From JAGLTQ01 sp964605385 (lineage in GTDB: Bacteria; Pseudomonadota; Gammaproteobacteria; UBA6429; Thiohalophilaceae): a stretch of DNA of 39,451 nt. Below, in pieces: positions 32,518 through 39,451 of this stretch. The notes under the pieces were generated by a model. It saw nothing but the letters and a program-made list of their open reading frames with translations. It ran no database searches and was not told the origin of the DNA. The DNA is taken from positions 1 to 39,451 of the forward strand of contig CAZSCK010000020.1 of assembly GCA_964605385.1 (NCBI GenBank), written 5' to 3'. Each line of letters begins with the position of its first letter. Positions within the stretch are counted from its first letter, which is position 1. The position numbers were made by a program, and so were the translations under genes.

Positions 32518-34545
32518 TTGCATTTATTAGCCAGATCTTGGACAAAGATATTCATTACCAGCAGCATTTTATTATGCACAAGCTCATCTGTGTCTATTGC
32601 ATTAACGCTTGCAAACATGCCGCCGCAATTAAATTCTAATACCTCTGTCCCACTCAAAAAAACAGCACAATTAGAGAAACAGCGAAAACTTTTTATTCAG
32701 GCTGAAAGAGCACTCAAGCTCGGGCGTTATACTCAATATAGAAAACTCGAACACCGTTTAAATGATTACCCGCTTTATCCTTATTTGCGTTTTATAGAAC
32801 TCGAACGCAATCTTAAAAACACCTCAAACAAAAAAATTCAAAATTTTCTCCATACTTACCACAATACACCTTTGGCAAATAAACTCTATTACCGCTGGAT
32901 TAACTCATTGGCACGCAGAGGAAAATCTGCAGCACTTATTCAATACTTTCGTCCAACACAAAATACTCGTCTTCTTTGCCATTACGCTAATGCGTTACAT
33001 AAAACAGGTAAAAAAGGCACCGCCTTTTCACTCATGGGCGAATTATGGCAAACCGGTAAATCATTACCCAAAAGCTGTGACCCTATTATAAAGAAATGGC
33101 GTGATGCAGGTTACATGACATCATCTCGTTTGTGGGCGCGAATTCATTTAGTGATGAATAAAGGCAAACGCCGCCTCGCCACTTATATTGGAAAATCATT
33201 ACCTAAAGAAGAACGTTTCTGGTTATCGTTATGGAAAAAAGTACAGCGAAAACCAGAGTATGTGCTTAAAGCTGATGCGCATTTTAAAGACCAGCATTCA
33301 CCCATCATGCACTGGATTTTAGTGGATGGCATGACTCGCCTGGCTCGCCGTAAGCCTTTAATGGCAGCCCAATACTGGAAAAAAATTCGTAGTAAATATC
33401 ACTTTAACGAGGAAGAAAAAGAACGTATTGAACGCCGTTTGGCTTTGTCTTTAGCGCGTGCCGCCACGCCGTTGAGCCGTGATACCCTAAAAGAATTAAA
33501 ATTAGACAGCCGTGATACCCGTGTCATTACTCCCCATATTCTTTCTGCTATTGCTGATAAAGATTGGGAAGGTGCGCTCTCCTGGTTAAATAATTTAAAA
33601 AGTAATGAGCGCAATAGTGAACGCTGGCATTACTGGCGTGCTCGTGCACTGGAAGAAATGGGAAGACTGGATGAAGCGCGTTCGCTCTATTTGCAAATCA
33701 CCGATAACCGTTCCTATTACAGTTTTTTAGCAGCTGATCGTATTGGTGATCGTTATCAATTGACGCACCGGCCAATTAATACTCCCGCAGCCGAGCTCAC
33801 CAAACTCCAACACATTCCAGCAGTGGCACGAGCTGGAGAACTTTATCAACTTAAACGTATTGTTGATGCAAGACGGGAATGGCATTTTGCGATTCAACAA
33901 ATGGATAAAAAACAATTACTCATGGCCGCACAACTTGCCAACAAATGGGGCTGGCATGATCGCAGTATTATCACACTGGCCTTAGCACAATACTGGGATG
34001 ATCTTGAATTACGCTTCCCGCTGGCGCATAAAAAATACATTGAGAAACAGGCTAAACACGAAAAGATCAACCCGGCCTGGGCCTTTGCAGTCATTCGCCA
34101 GGAAAGTGCTTTTACCGCCGATGCACGTTCCTCTGCAGGTGCGCTAGGCTTAATGCAGCTCATGCCTCGCACGGCACGACAAGTTGCTCGCTCATTACGT
34201 ATTAAACGCCCTAACCGACGTGATTTACTCAAAAGTAATATCAATATCAAGCTGGGAGTACGCTACCTGCGCAAACTTCAGGAGCGCTTTAAAGGTAATT
34301 CTGTGCTCGCAACGGCGGCTTATAATGCAGGTGGATGGCGGGTAAAAAGCTGGCTTCCAAAAGATGAAGCACAAAGTGCAGATTTATGGATAGAGAATGT
34401 GCCCTTTACCGAAACACGAAAGTATCTCAAGCGAGTGCTCACTTACACGATTATTTATGAGCAACGCTTAGGATTGGATAGTAAGCCCTTACTAGAGCGT
34501 ATGATGCCTATTTCTACAGCATCGAGTCAGCGCAAAAAAATCTAA
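32518..34545 (+). CDS. slt: Soluble lytic murein transglycosylase (Slt70)
   Basis: The 675-residue Slt70-type protein has a signal peptide (about 1-30, starting LHLLARSWTKIFITSS). A long superhelical U/L region follows (45-480, helical repeats such as HYWRARALEEMGRLDEARSL), then a C-terminal SLT domain (about 505-645) with catalytic E529 (AVIRQESAFTADA), GALGLMQLMPRTA and ATAAYNAGGWRVKSW. It cleaves glycan strands in the periplasm from their ends. The start is TTG 32518, the only one that gives an N-terminal signal; GGGTGG lies upstream. Confidence 0.94.
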   Translation: MHLLARSWTKIFITSSILLCTSSSVSIALTLANMPPQLNSNTSVPLKKTAQLEKQRKLFIQAERALKLGRYTQYRKLEHRLNDYPLYPYLRFIELERNLKNTSNKKIQNFLHTYHNTPLANKLYYRWINSLARRGKSAALIQYFRPTQNTRLLCHYANALHKTGKKGTAFSLMGELWQTGKSLPKSCDPIIKKWRDAGYMTSSRLWARIHLVMNKGKRRLATYIGKSLPKEERFWLSLWKKVQRKPEYVLKADAHFKDQHSPIMHWILVDGMTRLARRKPLMAAQYWKKIRSKYHFNEEEKERIERRLALSLARAATPLSRDTLKELKLDSRDTRVITPHILSAIADKDWEGALSWLNNLKSNERNSERWHYWRARALEEMGRLDEARSLYLQITDNRSYYSFLAADRIGDRYQLTHRPINTPAAELTKLQHIPAVARAGELYQLKRIVDARREWHFAIQQMDKKQLLMAAQLANKWGWHDRSIITLALAQYWDDLELRFPLAHKKYIEKQAKHEKINPAWAFAVIRQESAFTADARSSAGALGLMQLMPRTARQVARSLRIKRPNRRDLLKSNINIKLGVRYLRKLQERFKGNSVLATAAYNAGGWRVKSWLPKDEAQSADLWIENVPFTETRKYLKRVLTYTIIYEQRLGLDSKPLLERMMPISTASSQRKKI

Positions 34546-34618
34546 AGCAGAATTAAAGTTAGGTGATTTTATGGTCGATATAAAGGTATTAGTTAAAATA
34601 ACTTAGTGGAGTCTCGAT

Positions 34619-34753
34619 ATGTCGTCTATTTTCCTCACTACCCTTTTTGCTCTTATTCTTTTTGTTATGGGCTGTTACATAGGCTACCAGGTTGGCAGTA
34701 CGCGCCATATTCGTCAGCAGCTCGCAAAAGTCCGAGCAGACGAGCAAAATTAA
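34619..34753 (+). CDS. 44-residue single-pass membrane protein
   Basis: ATG 34619 follows GGAG with seven-base spacing. The product is SSIFLTTLFALILFVMGCYI followed by GYQVGSTRHIRQQLAKVRAD, i.e. one N-terminal membrane helix and a basic cytoplasmic tail. The stop is separated by one base from the stop of the convergent gene at 34755. The layout is typical of small regulatory membrane proteins. No homologue is known to me, and a translation test would be needed to prove it. Confidence 0.6.
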   Translation: MSSIFLTTLFALILFVMGCYIGYQVGSTRHIRQQLAKVRADEQN

Positions 34754-34754
34754 G

Positions 34755-35078
34755 TCAAAACTTGGATTTCGTCGAAATTAGAATATCTTCATTACTGGGC
34801 ACTAATAAGTTGGTTGTGTGATCCATGGCGTAGCCATAAAAATCTTTTAAGTAACGAAACACATGTTTCTTATCAAAGTCGAGGTGTGCTTCCATGCCTT
34901 CGATTACGCCTCGCGCCAATTCACAAGCTTCTTTGCCTTCCCGGTTAATAATAAACACTCTATTATCCAGTCGAAATCCCGCATCTAACATTGCCTGCTT
35001 AATAACATCCCAGATTTCCTGACATGTTTCTTCCAAATGGCTTTCATAATCAAGATTAATAACAATGGCATAGCTCAT
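34755..35078 (-). CDS. Conserved protein of unknown function (107 residues)
   Basis: The start is set at ATG 35078, with GGGAG nine bases upstream, rather than at 35111. The 107-residue protein reads SYAIVINLDYESHLEETC and continues with DAGFRLDNRVFIINREG, an alternating strand/helix pattern resembling a small ferredoxin-like fold. It has no signal peptide. An AGTGTAT/ATACACT palindrome lies about 105 bases upstream (35182-35197). Function unknown. Confidence 0.65.
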   Translation of the reverse strand: MSYAIVINLDYESHLEETCQEIWDVIKQAMLDAGFRLDNRVFIINREGKEACELARGVIEGMEAHLDFDKKHVFRYLKDFYGYAMDHTTNLLVPSNEDILISTKSKF

Positions 35079-35181
35079 ACCTGTTCTCCCATTCACATTG
35101 TAAAAATACAAACATTCATTCAGATTAATTTACAATCAAATCAATAAGTTAAAGATAACTCTTGATAAACAATCTAGGTTT

Positions 35182-35197
35182 AGTGTATAAATACACT
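35182..35197. promoter_or_regulatory. Operator-like palindrome
   Basis: AGTGTATAAATACACT is a perfect seven-base inverted repeat around AA. It lies between two divergent small genes (34755-35078 and 35364-35507), so a dimeric repressor could control either. No matching regulator is evident in the window. Confidence 0.4.
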
Positions 35198-35363
35198 CAA
35201 TTAAGGTAATTATAGTATCAAATTTGAAGCTTAATCGTTAAAAAAGCCTCACACACCCCACAGAAATAATTTTATTTCATTTAAAATCAATAGCTTAAGA
35301 TGACCACTTTACAAGTTACTTTAAGTCAGTTATATTAACTCCAGACATTAGGAGGACATATCA

Positions 35364-35507
35364 ATGAATGAACAAATCACACTCCCTATTTATGAAGTTA
35401 CAGAACTTAGCCTTGAACAGGCTATTTTGCTAATGGCTTCAGAGCAAGAGAAAGAAAGAACAATTTATAAGGAATCAGCTGAGCGAATGCTCAAGCTTTG
35501 TGCATAA
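35364..35507 (+). CDS. 47-residue soluble protein with ideal ribosome site
   Basis: ATG 35364 is preceded by AGGAGGA at 35350-35356. The product NEQITLPIYEVTELSLEQAI continues with LLMASEQEKERTIYKESAER, acidic and helical, ending MLKLCA. It has no signal peptide. The Shine-Dalgarno is among the strongest in the window, favouring a real gene. No family recognised. Confidence 0.65.
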   Translation: MNEQITLPIYEVTELSLEQAILLMASEQEKERTIYKESAERMLKLCA

Positions 35508-35529
35508 CGGAATTCATTTCACCCCCGGT

Positions 35530-35573
35530 CGATTTAAGGTGCGACGGCATCTGGATCGGCCACCCTTTTTAAT
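35530..35573 (+). terminator. Possible terminator after 35364-35507
   Basis: GGTCGAT and ATCGGCC can pair (one G-T pair) around a loop, followed by ACCCTTTTTAA. The stem is short (seven pairs), so this is a weak call. Confidence 0.35.
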
Positions 35574-35615
35574 CCTTCAAAAAGTTAAAGCGAAATACCG
35601 ACAAGGGAGCTGTTT

Positions 35616-36074
35616 TTAAGCTTCAGCCTTTTTATCACTCTTCACGCTAAAAGCCGAAATCACCTGGTCTTCATATAAAATTCTATCAGCAAGAATTTCA
35701 CCCAGGCTTGATAAATCCTTATCTAAAGATAAAAAATGCTGACCTTTTTGTTCAGCCTCATATTTATCATTAAAATCAAGAAACTGTTCCGTGGTATTAG
35801 AGATATCTGGATAAATTTTCTCAGCAACATTGCGTACAGTCGCTCGACGCTCAGTACCATCTTCAATAAAACGGTATAACTGAAAATGTGCACTTGCAGT
35901 GTAGTCCATTAAAGTTTCACAGAACTCTTGCAGAACAACAGCAACATCATCTTCTTCTTTAAAAGGACGTAAAGCCGCAAGTTCACTATAAAGTGATAAT
36001 GTTTCTTTTCGTGCCCCTAATAACGAACCCATAGTTTGTCGTGATTCAGCACGGCTTTCATTTACAGCATTCAT
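35616..36074 (-). CDS. rsd: Rsd/AlgQ-family anti-sigma-70 regulator
   Basis: The start is set at ATG 36074, where GGAG lies about seven bases upstream; a TTG four codons earlier is rejected. The 152-residue all-helical protein reads ARKETLSLYSELAALRPF, then LQEFCETLMDYTASAHFQLY and LSSLGEILADRILYEDQVI. These match the Rsd/AlgQ pattern (LVxYYxLxGIKP, FCQxLVDYxSAGHF, LSxIGExLExRFxLED). In E. coli Rsd sequesters sigma-70 (and activates SpoT via HPr); AlgQ in Pseudomonas affects alginate. Which role applies here is unknown. Confidence 0.88.
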   Translation of the reverse strand: MNAVNESRAESRQTMGSLLGARKETLSLYSELAALRPFKEEDDVAVVLQEFCETLMDYTASAHFQLYRFIEDGTERRATVRNVAEKIYPDISNTTEQFLDFNDKYEAEQKGQHFLSLDKDLSSLGEILADRILYEDQVISAFSVKSDKKAEA

Positions 36075-36161
36075 AACTTTCTCCAATTCCTTACTTATGT
36101 ATTTAAAAATCGCTAAGCAATATTTTTATAGTCTGAGAACTATCTAACGTTCACCCGTTTA

Positions 36162-36194
36162 TTGCAATACTTCAAATGTAATAAAGTATTGCAA
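36162..36194. promoter_or_regulatory. Long inverted repeat between rsd and trhP
   Basis: TTGCAATACTT (36162-36172) and AAGTATTGCAA (36184-36194) are perfect 11-base arms separated by 11 bases (CAAATGTAATA). Lying between the divergent rsd and trhP genes, it could be an operator for either. A stem-loop in RNA is possible but no T-tract follows. A TATAAT box at 36283-36288 likely serves trhP. Confidence 0.5.
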
Positions 36195-36363
36195 GATCTA
36201 TACCCAGGAACTTTAGTGATTACTAATTTAAGTAAATACTTAAATTAATAGGCAATTTTTTCTGCTCGCACTCTAACTACGCTATAATTTAGCTCAACTT
36301 TATTAGAACAGCTCGCTGTAATTATCCCACAGATTACCCTTACGCTTTAACAGGTTTAAATCC

Positions 36364-37731
36364 ATGTCTATTAAATCACACATCCCTGAATTACTTTTGC
36401 CCGCAGGCACAATTCGAAATATGCGTTACGCTTTTGCCTATGGTGCAGATGCCGTTTATGCAGGACAACCTCGATATAGTTTACGCGTAAGAAATAATGA
36501 CTTCACTTTAGAAAATCTTGAGATTGGGATTAATGAAGCACATGCTCAAGGTAAAAAATTCTTTGTTGCCAGCAATCTGATGCCGCACAACAGTAAAATT
36601 AAAACCTACATGGCAGATATGGCACCAGTAATTGCAATGAAACCCGATGCCTTGATCATGGCTGATCCCGGTTTGATTATGATGGTAAGAGAAAAATGGC
36701 CAGAAGTACCTGTTCATCTTTCAGTGCAGGCGAATACGGTTAATTTTGCTGCGGTAAAGTTTTGGCAATCCATGGGGGTTAGCCGAATTATTTTATCACG
36801 TGAATTGTCACTGGAAGAAATAGAAGAAATAAGACAACAATGTCCCGATATGGAACTCGAAGTGTTTGTGCATGGCGCATTATGTATTGCTTACTCCGGG
36901 CGTTGCTTATTATCAGGCTATTTTAATCATCGAGATCCAAACCAGGGCACCTGTACCAACGCATGTCGTTGGGAATATAAAGTGCATGATGCCGATGAAA
37001 ATGAATTAGGCGATGTCAAAAAAGTTGAAAAAATAGAATTTGATGCCATGGCGGTGATGAATACACCCGAAGCCTTTCCTGAAGTAAAAGTACAACGTCA
37101 CCCGTTAGCCGATAAAACATATTTAATAGAAGAAACGAATCGTCCCGGACAATACATGCCGATCATGGAAGATGAGCATGGCACGTATATTATGAATTCG
37201 AAAGATTTACGTGCTATTCAATACATAGACAGGTTAACTAAAATTGGTATTGATTCATTTAAGATTGAAGGCCGTACTAAATCACATTACTACGTTGCAC
37301 GTACCGCACAACTTTATCGCCAGGCTATTGAAGATGCGATTGCCGGTAAAGAGTTTGATGCCAATTTATTTGGAAAATTAGAAGGTCTTGCCAACCGTGG
37401 TTATACCGAAGGTTTTTATGATCGCCATCCGAAACAAGCTTATCAAAACTATTTAAGCGGACATTCTATAAGTAACCAACAAAAATTTGTCGGTGAAATT
37501 AGAAGTTATGATGCAGAAAAAGGCTTAGCCGAAGTAATGGTTAAAAATAAATTTGCTGTTGGTGACTCACTTGAAGTGATATCTCCATCCGGCAATCAAA
37601 CAATTACCTTGGATCACATGGAAAATTTAAAGGGTGAAGAAATGCAGGAAGCGCCTGGAGGTGGTTATGAAATACGAATTCCGTTGCCACAAGCTAATTA
37701 CGAACAAGCCTTAATTGCGATCAACTTATAA
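36364..37731 (+). CDS. trhP: tRNA hydroxylation protein P (U32 family)
   Basis: TrhP (YegQ) takes part in prephenate-dependent 5-hydroxyuridine formation at the wobble position of tRNA. The 455-residue protein has ELLLPAGTIRNMRYAFAYGA, the U32 signature (ELEVFVHGALCIAYSGRCLL) with C174, C181, C197 and C201 binding an Fe-S cluster, and FKIEGRTKSHYYVARTAQLY. Length equals E. coli TrhP (about 453). A C-terminal beta-barrel (FVGEIRSYDAEKGLAEVMVK) completes the fold. It reads divergently from rsd and ends one base before repeat A4. Confidence 0.92.
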   Translation: MSIKSHIPELLLPAGTIRNMRYAFAYGADAVYAGQPRYSLRVRNNDFTLENLEIGINEAHAQGKKFFVASNLMPHNSKIKTYMADMAPVIAMKPDALIMADPGLIMMVREKWPEVPVHLSVQANTVNFAAVKFWQSMGVSRIILSRELSLEEIEEIRQQCPDMELEVFVHGALCIAYSGRCLLSGYFNHRDPNQGTCTNACRWEYKVHDADENELGDVKKVEKIEFDAMAVMNTPEAFPEVKVQRHPLADKTYLIEETNRPGQYMPIMEDEHGTYIMNSKDLRAIQYIDRLTKIGIDSFKIEGRTKSHYYVARTAQLYRQAIEDAIAGKEFDANLFGKLEGLANRGYTEGFYDRHPKQAYQNYLSGHSISNQQKFVGEIRSYDAEKGLAEVMVKNKFAVGDSLEVISPSGNQTITLDHMENLKGEEMQEAPGGGYEIRIPLPQANYEQALIAINL

Positions 37732-37888
37732 TCATGACTAGTAAGAAGCCAGATAACGGCGTTGCACCCTCCAAAATATATTAATTGTGGGGCACGACAA
37801 AATCCTCCTCAAAATGCTCATTTACTTATCGTAAACTGCGCTTTTTCGTCGAGTTTCGCCTTGTTCTCTGGCTTCTCACTATCCATGA
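37732..37888. repeat. Family A element, copy A4
   Basis: TCATGACTAGTAAGAAGCCA (left) mirrors TGGCTTCTCACTATCCATGA (right), a clear terminal inverted repeat. The core has GTTGCACCCTCC, GTGGGGCACGA and CTGCGCTTTTTCGTCGAGTT. It starts on the base after the trhP stop and ends 16 bases before the FGGY kinase start. It is the best copy for defining the element. Confidence 0.75.
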
Positions 37889-37903
37889 CAAGTTAAAGAT
37901 TAT

Positions 37904-39391
37904 ATGGAAAGGGTCGATATACTTACTAATATGGACTTTCTTACCCCCAATTCACTCTATCTTTGCATTGACCAGGGCGGTCACGCCAGCCGTGCGATTG
38001 TTTTTAACCGTCAAGGCGTCATGGTTGCTAGTGCTTACTGCGAAATTGAAACTGAGTACCCTGCCAAGCATTTTGTTGAACTCAATGCTGATAATCTCAT
38101 TGCATCTATAAAAAGTTCAGTCAAACAGGTACTGGAGGATTTAGGTGATAACAAAAAAAATATTGTTTCTGCCGGACTAGCTACACAGCGTTCAAATATT
38201 GTTTGCTGGAATAAAAAAACAGGTAAAGCATTATCTCCTATCATTAGCTGGCAAGATCGACGTAATACAGAATGGTTAGAACAATTTAACGATCAGAATG
38301 AGCATATTCATAAAATCACCGGTTTATTTATGTCTCCTCATTACGGAGCAAGTAAGTTGCGCTGGTGTCTTGATCATATTCCAGAAGTTAAAGAAGCATT
38401 AAATGACGACACACTAGCTTTTGGTCCCATGTCCAGTTTTATTGTTTTTCAACTCGTCAAAGAAAAATTTCTACTGGCAGATCCTGTTAACGCTTCACGC
38501 ACCCAGCTATGGAGTCTGAAAAAACATAGCTGGGATGATGAGCTACTTAAACTATTTGATATCCCTTTATCTGCATTACCCTACTGCGTTCCCTCCATAC
38601 ATCATTATGGCACCATTGAGATGGATGATATAAATATTCCATTACGTCTTGTTACGGGTGATCAATCAGCTGCCCTTTATGCTTACGGACATCTCCAGCC
38701 TGATACTGCCTATGTCAACACAGGTACAGGTGCTTTTGTTTCTCGGTCATCAGGGCCTTTAGCTTTATACAGCCGACGATTACTCACCAGCCTTATCTTT
38801 CGTGATAGTGAACTTAGAGGAGATAGTCAAAACCATTTTGTACTTGAAGGAACAATTAATGGTGCAGGCAGTGCTTTAGACTGGCTAGCAAAACAATATC
38901 CTGATACAAATATTTATGACAAGTTATCAGAATGGTTAGATGATGTAGAAATCCCCCCTTTATTTTTAAATGGTGTTTCCGGTTTAGCCGCACCATTTTG
39001 GTTACCCAACTTTATTAGTAAATTTGATCGTCAGGCAAATGTTGACGAAAAAGCCGTTGCTGTTGTTGAGAGCATTATATTTTTATTAAAAGCATGCCTG
39101 GATGAAATGGCAAAACTATCTTCACCACCTGAACAAATTCAAATCACCGGTGGCTTAGCCTCGCTTAATGGATTAAACCAGCGGCTTGCCGATCTTTCTG
39201 GCCTCCCTGTTTATTGCCCGACCGAATGTGAAGCAACTGCACGAGGCACTGCATATTTACTCGCCAACCAGCCTGACAGCTGGCCAGAAAAAGAGGCAGG
39301 TATATGGTTTGAACCAGAAGACAATGCTGAACTCGAAAAACGTTATGATAAATGGATAATTTTAATGCTTGAACACATGCGTAATGATTAA
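37904..39391 (+). CDS. FGGY-family carbohydrate kinase
   Basis: This 495-residue protein begins LYLCIDQGGHASRAIVFNR (phosphate-1 loop) and carries VTGDQSAALYAYG (the phosphate-2 type motif), NTGTGAF and the C-terminal ADLSGLPVYCPTECEATARG. It resembles glycerol kinase, but the substrate cannot be assigned. The start is ATG 37904 by length; ATG 37931 gives a more usual N-terminus (MDFLTPNSLYLCIDQGG) and is a serious alternative. Neither has a convincing ribosome site. A decayed neighbour cannot be ruled out since repeat A4 lies directly upstream. It is convergent with the gene cut at the right edge. Confidence 0.85.
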   Translation: MERVDILTNMDFLTPNSLYLCIDQGGHASRAIVFNRQGVMVASAYCEIETEYPAKHFVELNADNLIASIKSSVKQVLEDLGDNKKNIVSAGLATQRSNIVCWNKKTGKALSPIISWQDRRNTEWLEQFNDQNEHIHKITGLFMSPHYGASKLRWCLDHIPEVKEALNDDTLAFGPMSSFIVFQLVKEKFLLADPVNASRTQLWSLKKHSWDDELLKLFDIPLSALPYCVPSIHHYGTIEMDDINIPLRLVTGDQSAALYAYGHLQPDTAYVNTGTGAFVSRSSGPLALYSRRLLTSLIFRDSELRGDSQNHFVLEGTINGAGSALDWLAKQYPDTNIYDKLSEWLDDVEIPPLFLNGVSGLAAPFWLPNFISKFDRQANVDEKAVAVVESIIFLLKACLDEMAKLSSPPEQIQITGGLASLNGLNQRLADLSGLPVYCPTECEATARGTAYLLANQPDSWPEKEAGIWFEPEDNAELEKRYDKWIILMLEHMRND

Positions 39392-39401
39392 CATATATCT
39401 A

Positions 39402-39451
39402 TCATATTAATTTTTGCCAGAACTGAGCTCGGCCTTTTTTGGGATCTAGTT
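39402..39451 (-). CDS. 3' end of a minus-strand gene (cut by right edge)
   Basis: Read on the minus strand, the frame from the right edge gives LDPKKGRAQFWQKLI and stops at TGA (39402-39404). The codons are plausible and the end lies ten bases after the FGGY kinase stop, a normal convergent arrangement. With 15 residues the product cannot be named. Confidence 0.4.
   Translation of the reverse strand, partial: LDPKKGRAQFWQKLI

Overview
This 39.4 kb window is chromosomal, AT-rich DNA from a gammaproteobacterium. The genes that point to this are an Rsd/AlgQ-family sigma-D regulator, MltF, Slt70, TrhP (YegQ), IspG, a bacterial TPMT and a Ni-type GloA. I cannot place it at genus level. I see no tRNA or rRNA gene, CRISPR array, integrase or transposase. 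Gene decay and small non-coding repeats are frequent, so this looks like core chromosome with slowly decaying accessory genes.

Left part (1-7 kb). A cut-off coding end and a DUF2798 gene broken by a stop codon precede a YkgJ-like cysteine-cluster gene. An HD-GYP remnant follows, then a lytic transglycosylase and tpm. A decayed second copy of a metallo-beta-lactamase hydrolase lies at 2.97-3.24 kb; its intact parent is at 6.33-7.04 kb. Between them are a membrane-anchored M16 peptidase, a small membrane protein and a SeqA-N-like protein.

Middle (7-18 kb). A methyltransferase, ispG, mltF and an EamA transporter are followed by small conserved proteins. A GGDEF/EAL sensor has been wrecked by frameshifts, stops and a large deletion. 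Next come YdcH-like, PilZ and thioredoxin/HEAT proteins, a short receiver-like protein, two small unknowns and an orphan DUF2384 (Xre/ParS) antitoxin-like gene.

Region 18-24.6 kb. After a Rieske ferredoxin comes a tightly coupled minus-strand operon: a Tat-exported M15-like peptidase, an M99 carboxypeptidase and a FliB-like Cys-rich lysine N-methylase. The M99 protein carries Q46, E49, H128 and E222, the zinc and catalytic positions I recall for Helicobacter pylori Csd4. Diverging from the operon are a small unknown and a fusion of an HTH-like N-terminus, a 2Fe-2S ferredoxin and a ferredoxin reductase; gloA follows.

Right part (24.8-39.4 kb). This holds an acetolactate-synthase-like enzyme with an aldehyde dehydrogenase, a MazG-like pyrophosphatase, an amidase with an adjacent lipoprotein (effector/immunity-like), ilvD, slt, small proteins, rsd, trhP and an FGGY kinase. 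A last gene is cut by the right edge.

Two dispersed families of palindromic, terminal-inverted-repeat elements (called A and B here) sit between genes. Family A (four good copies and one partial) abuts gene ends with striking precision. Peptidoglycan enzymes are unusually dense: three lytic transglycosylases, an amidase and the M15/M99 pair. The Csd4-like operon is the most promising candidate for a little-described system.
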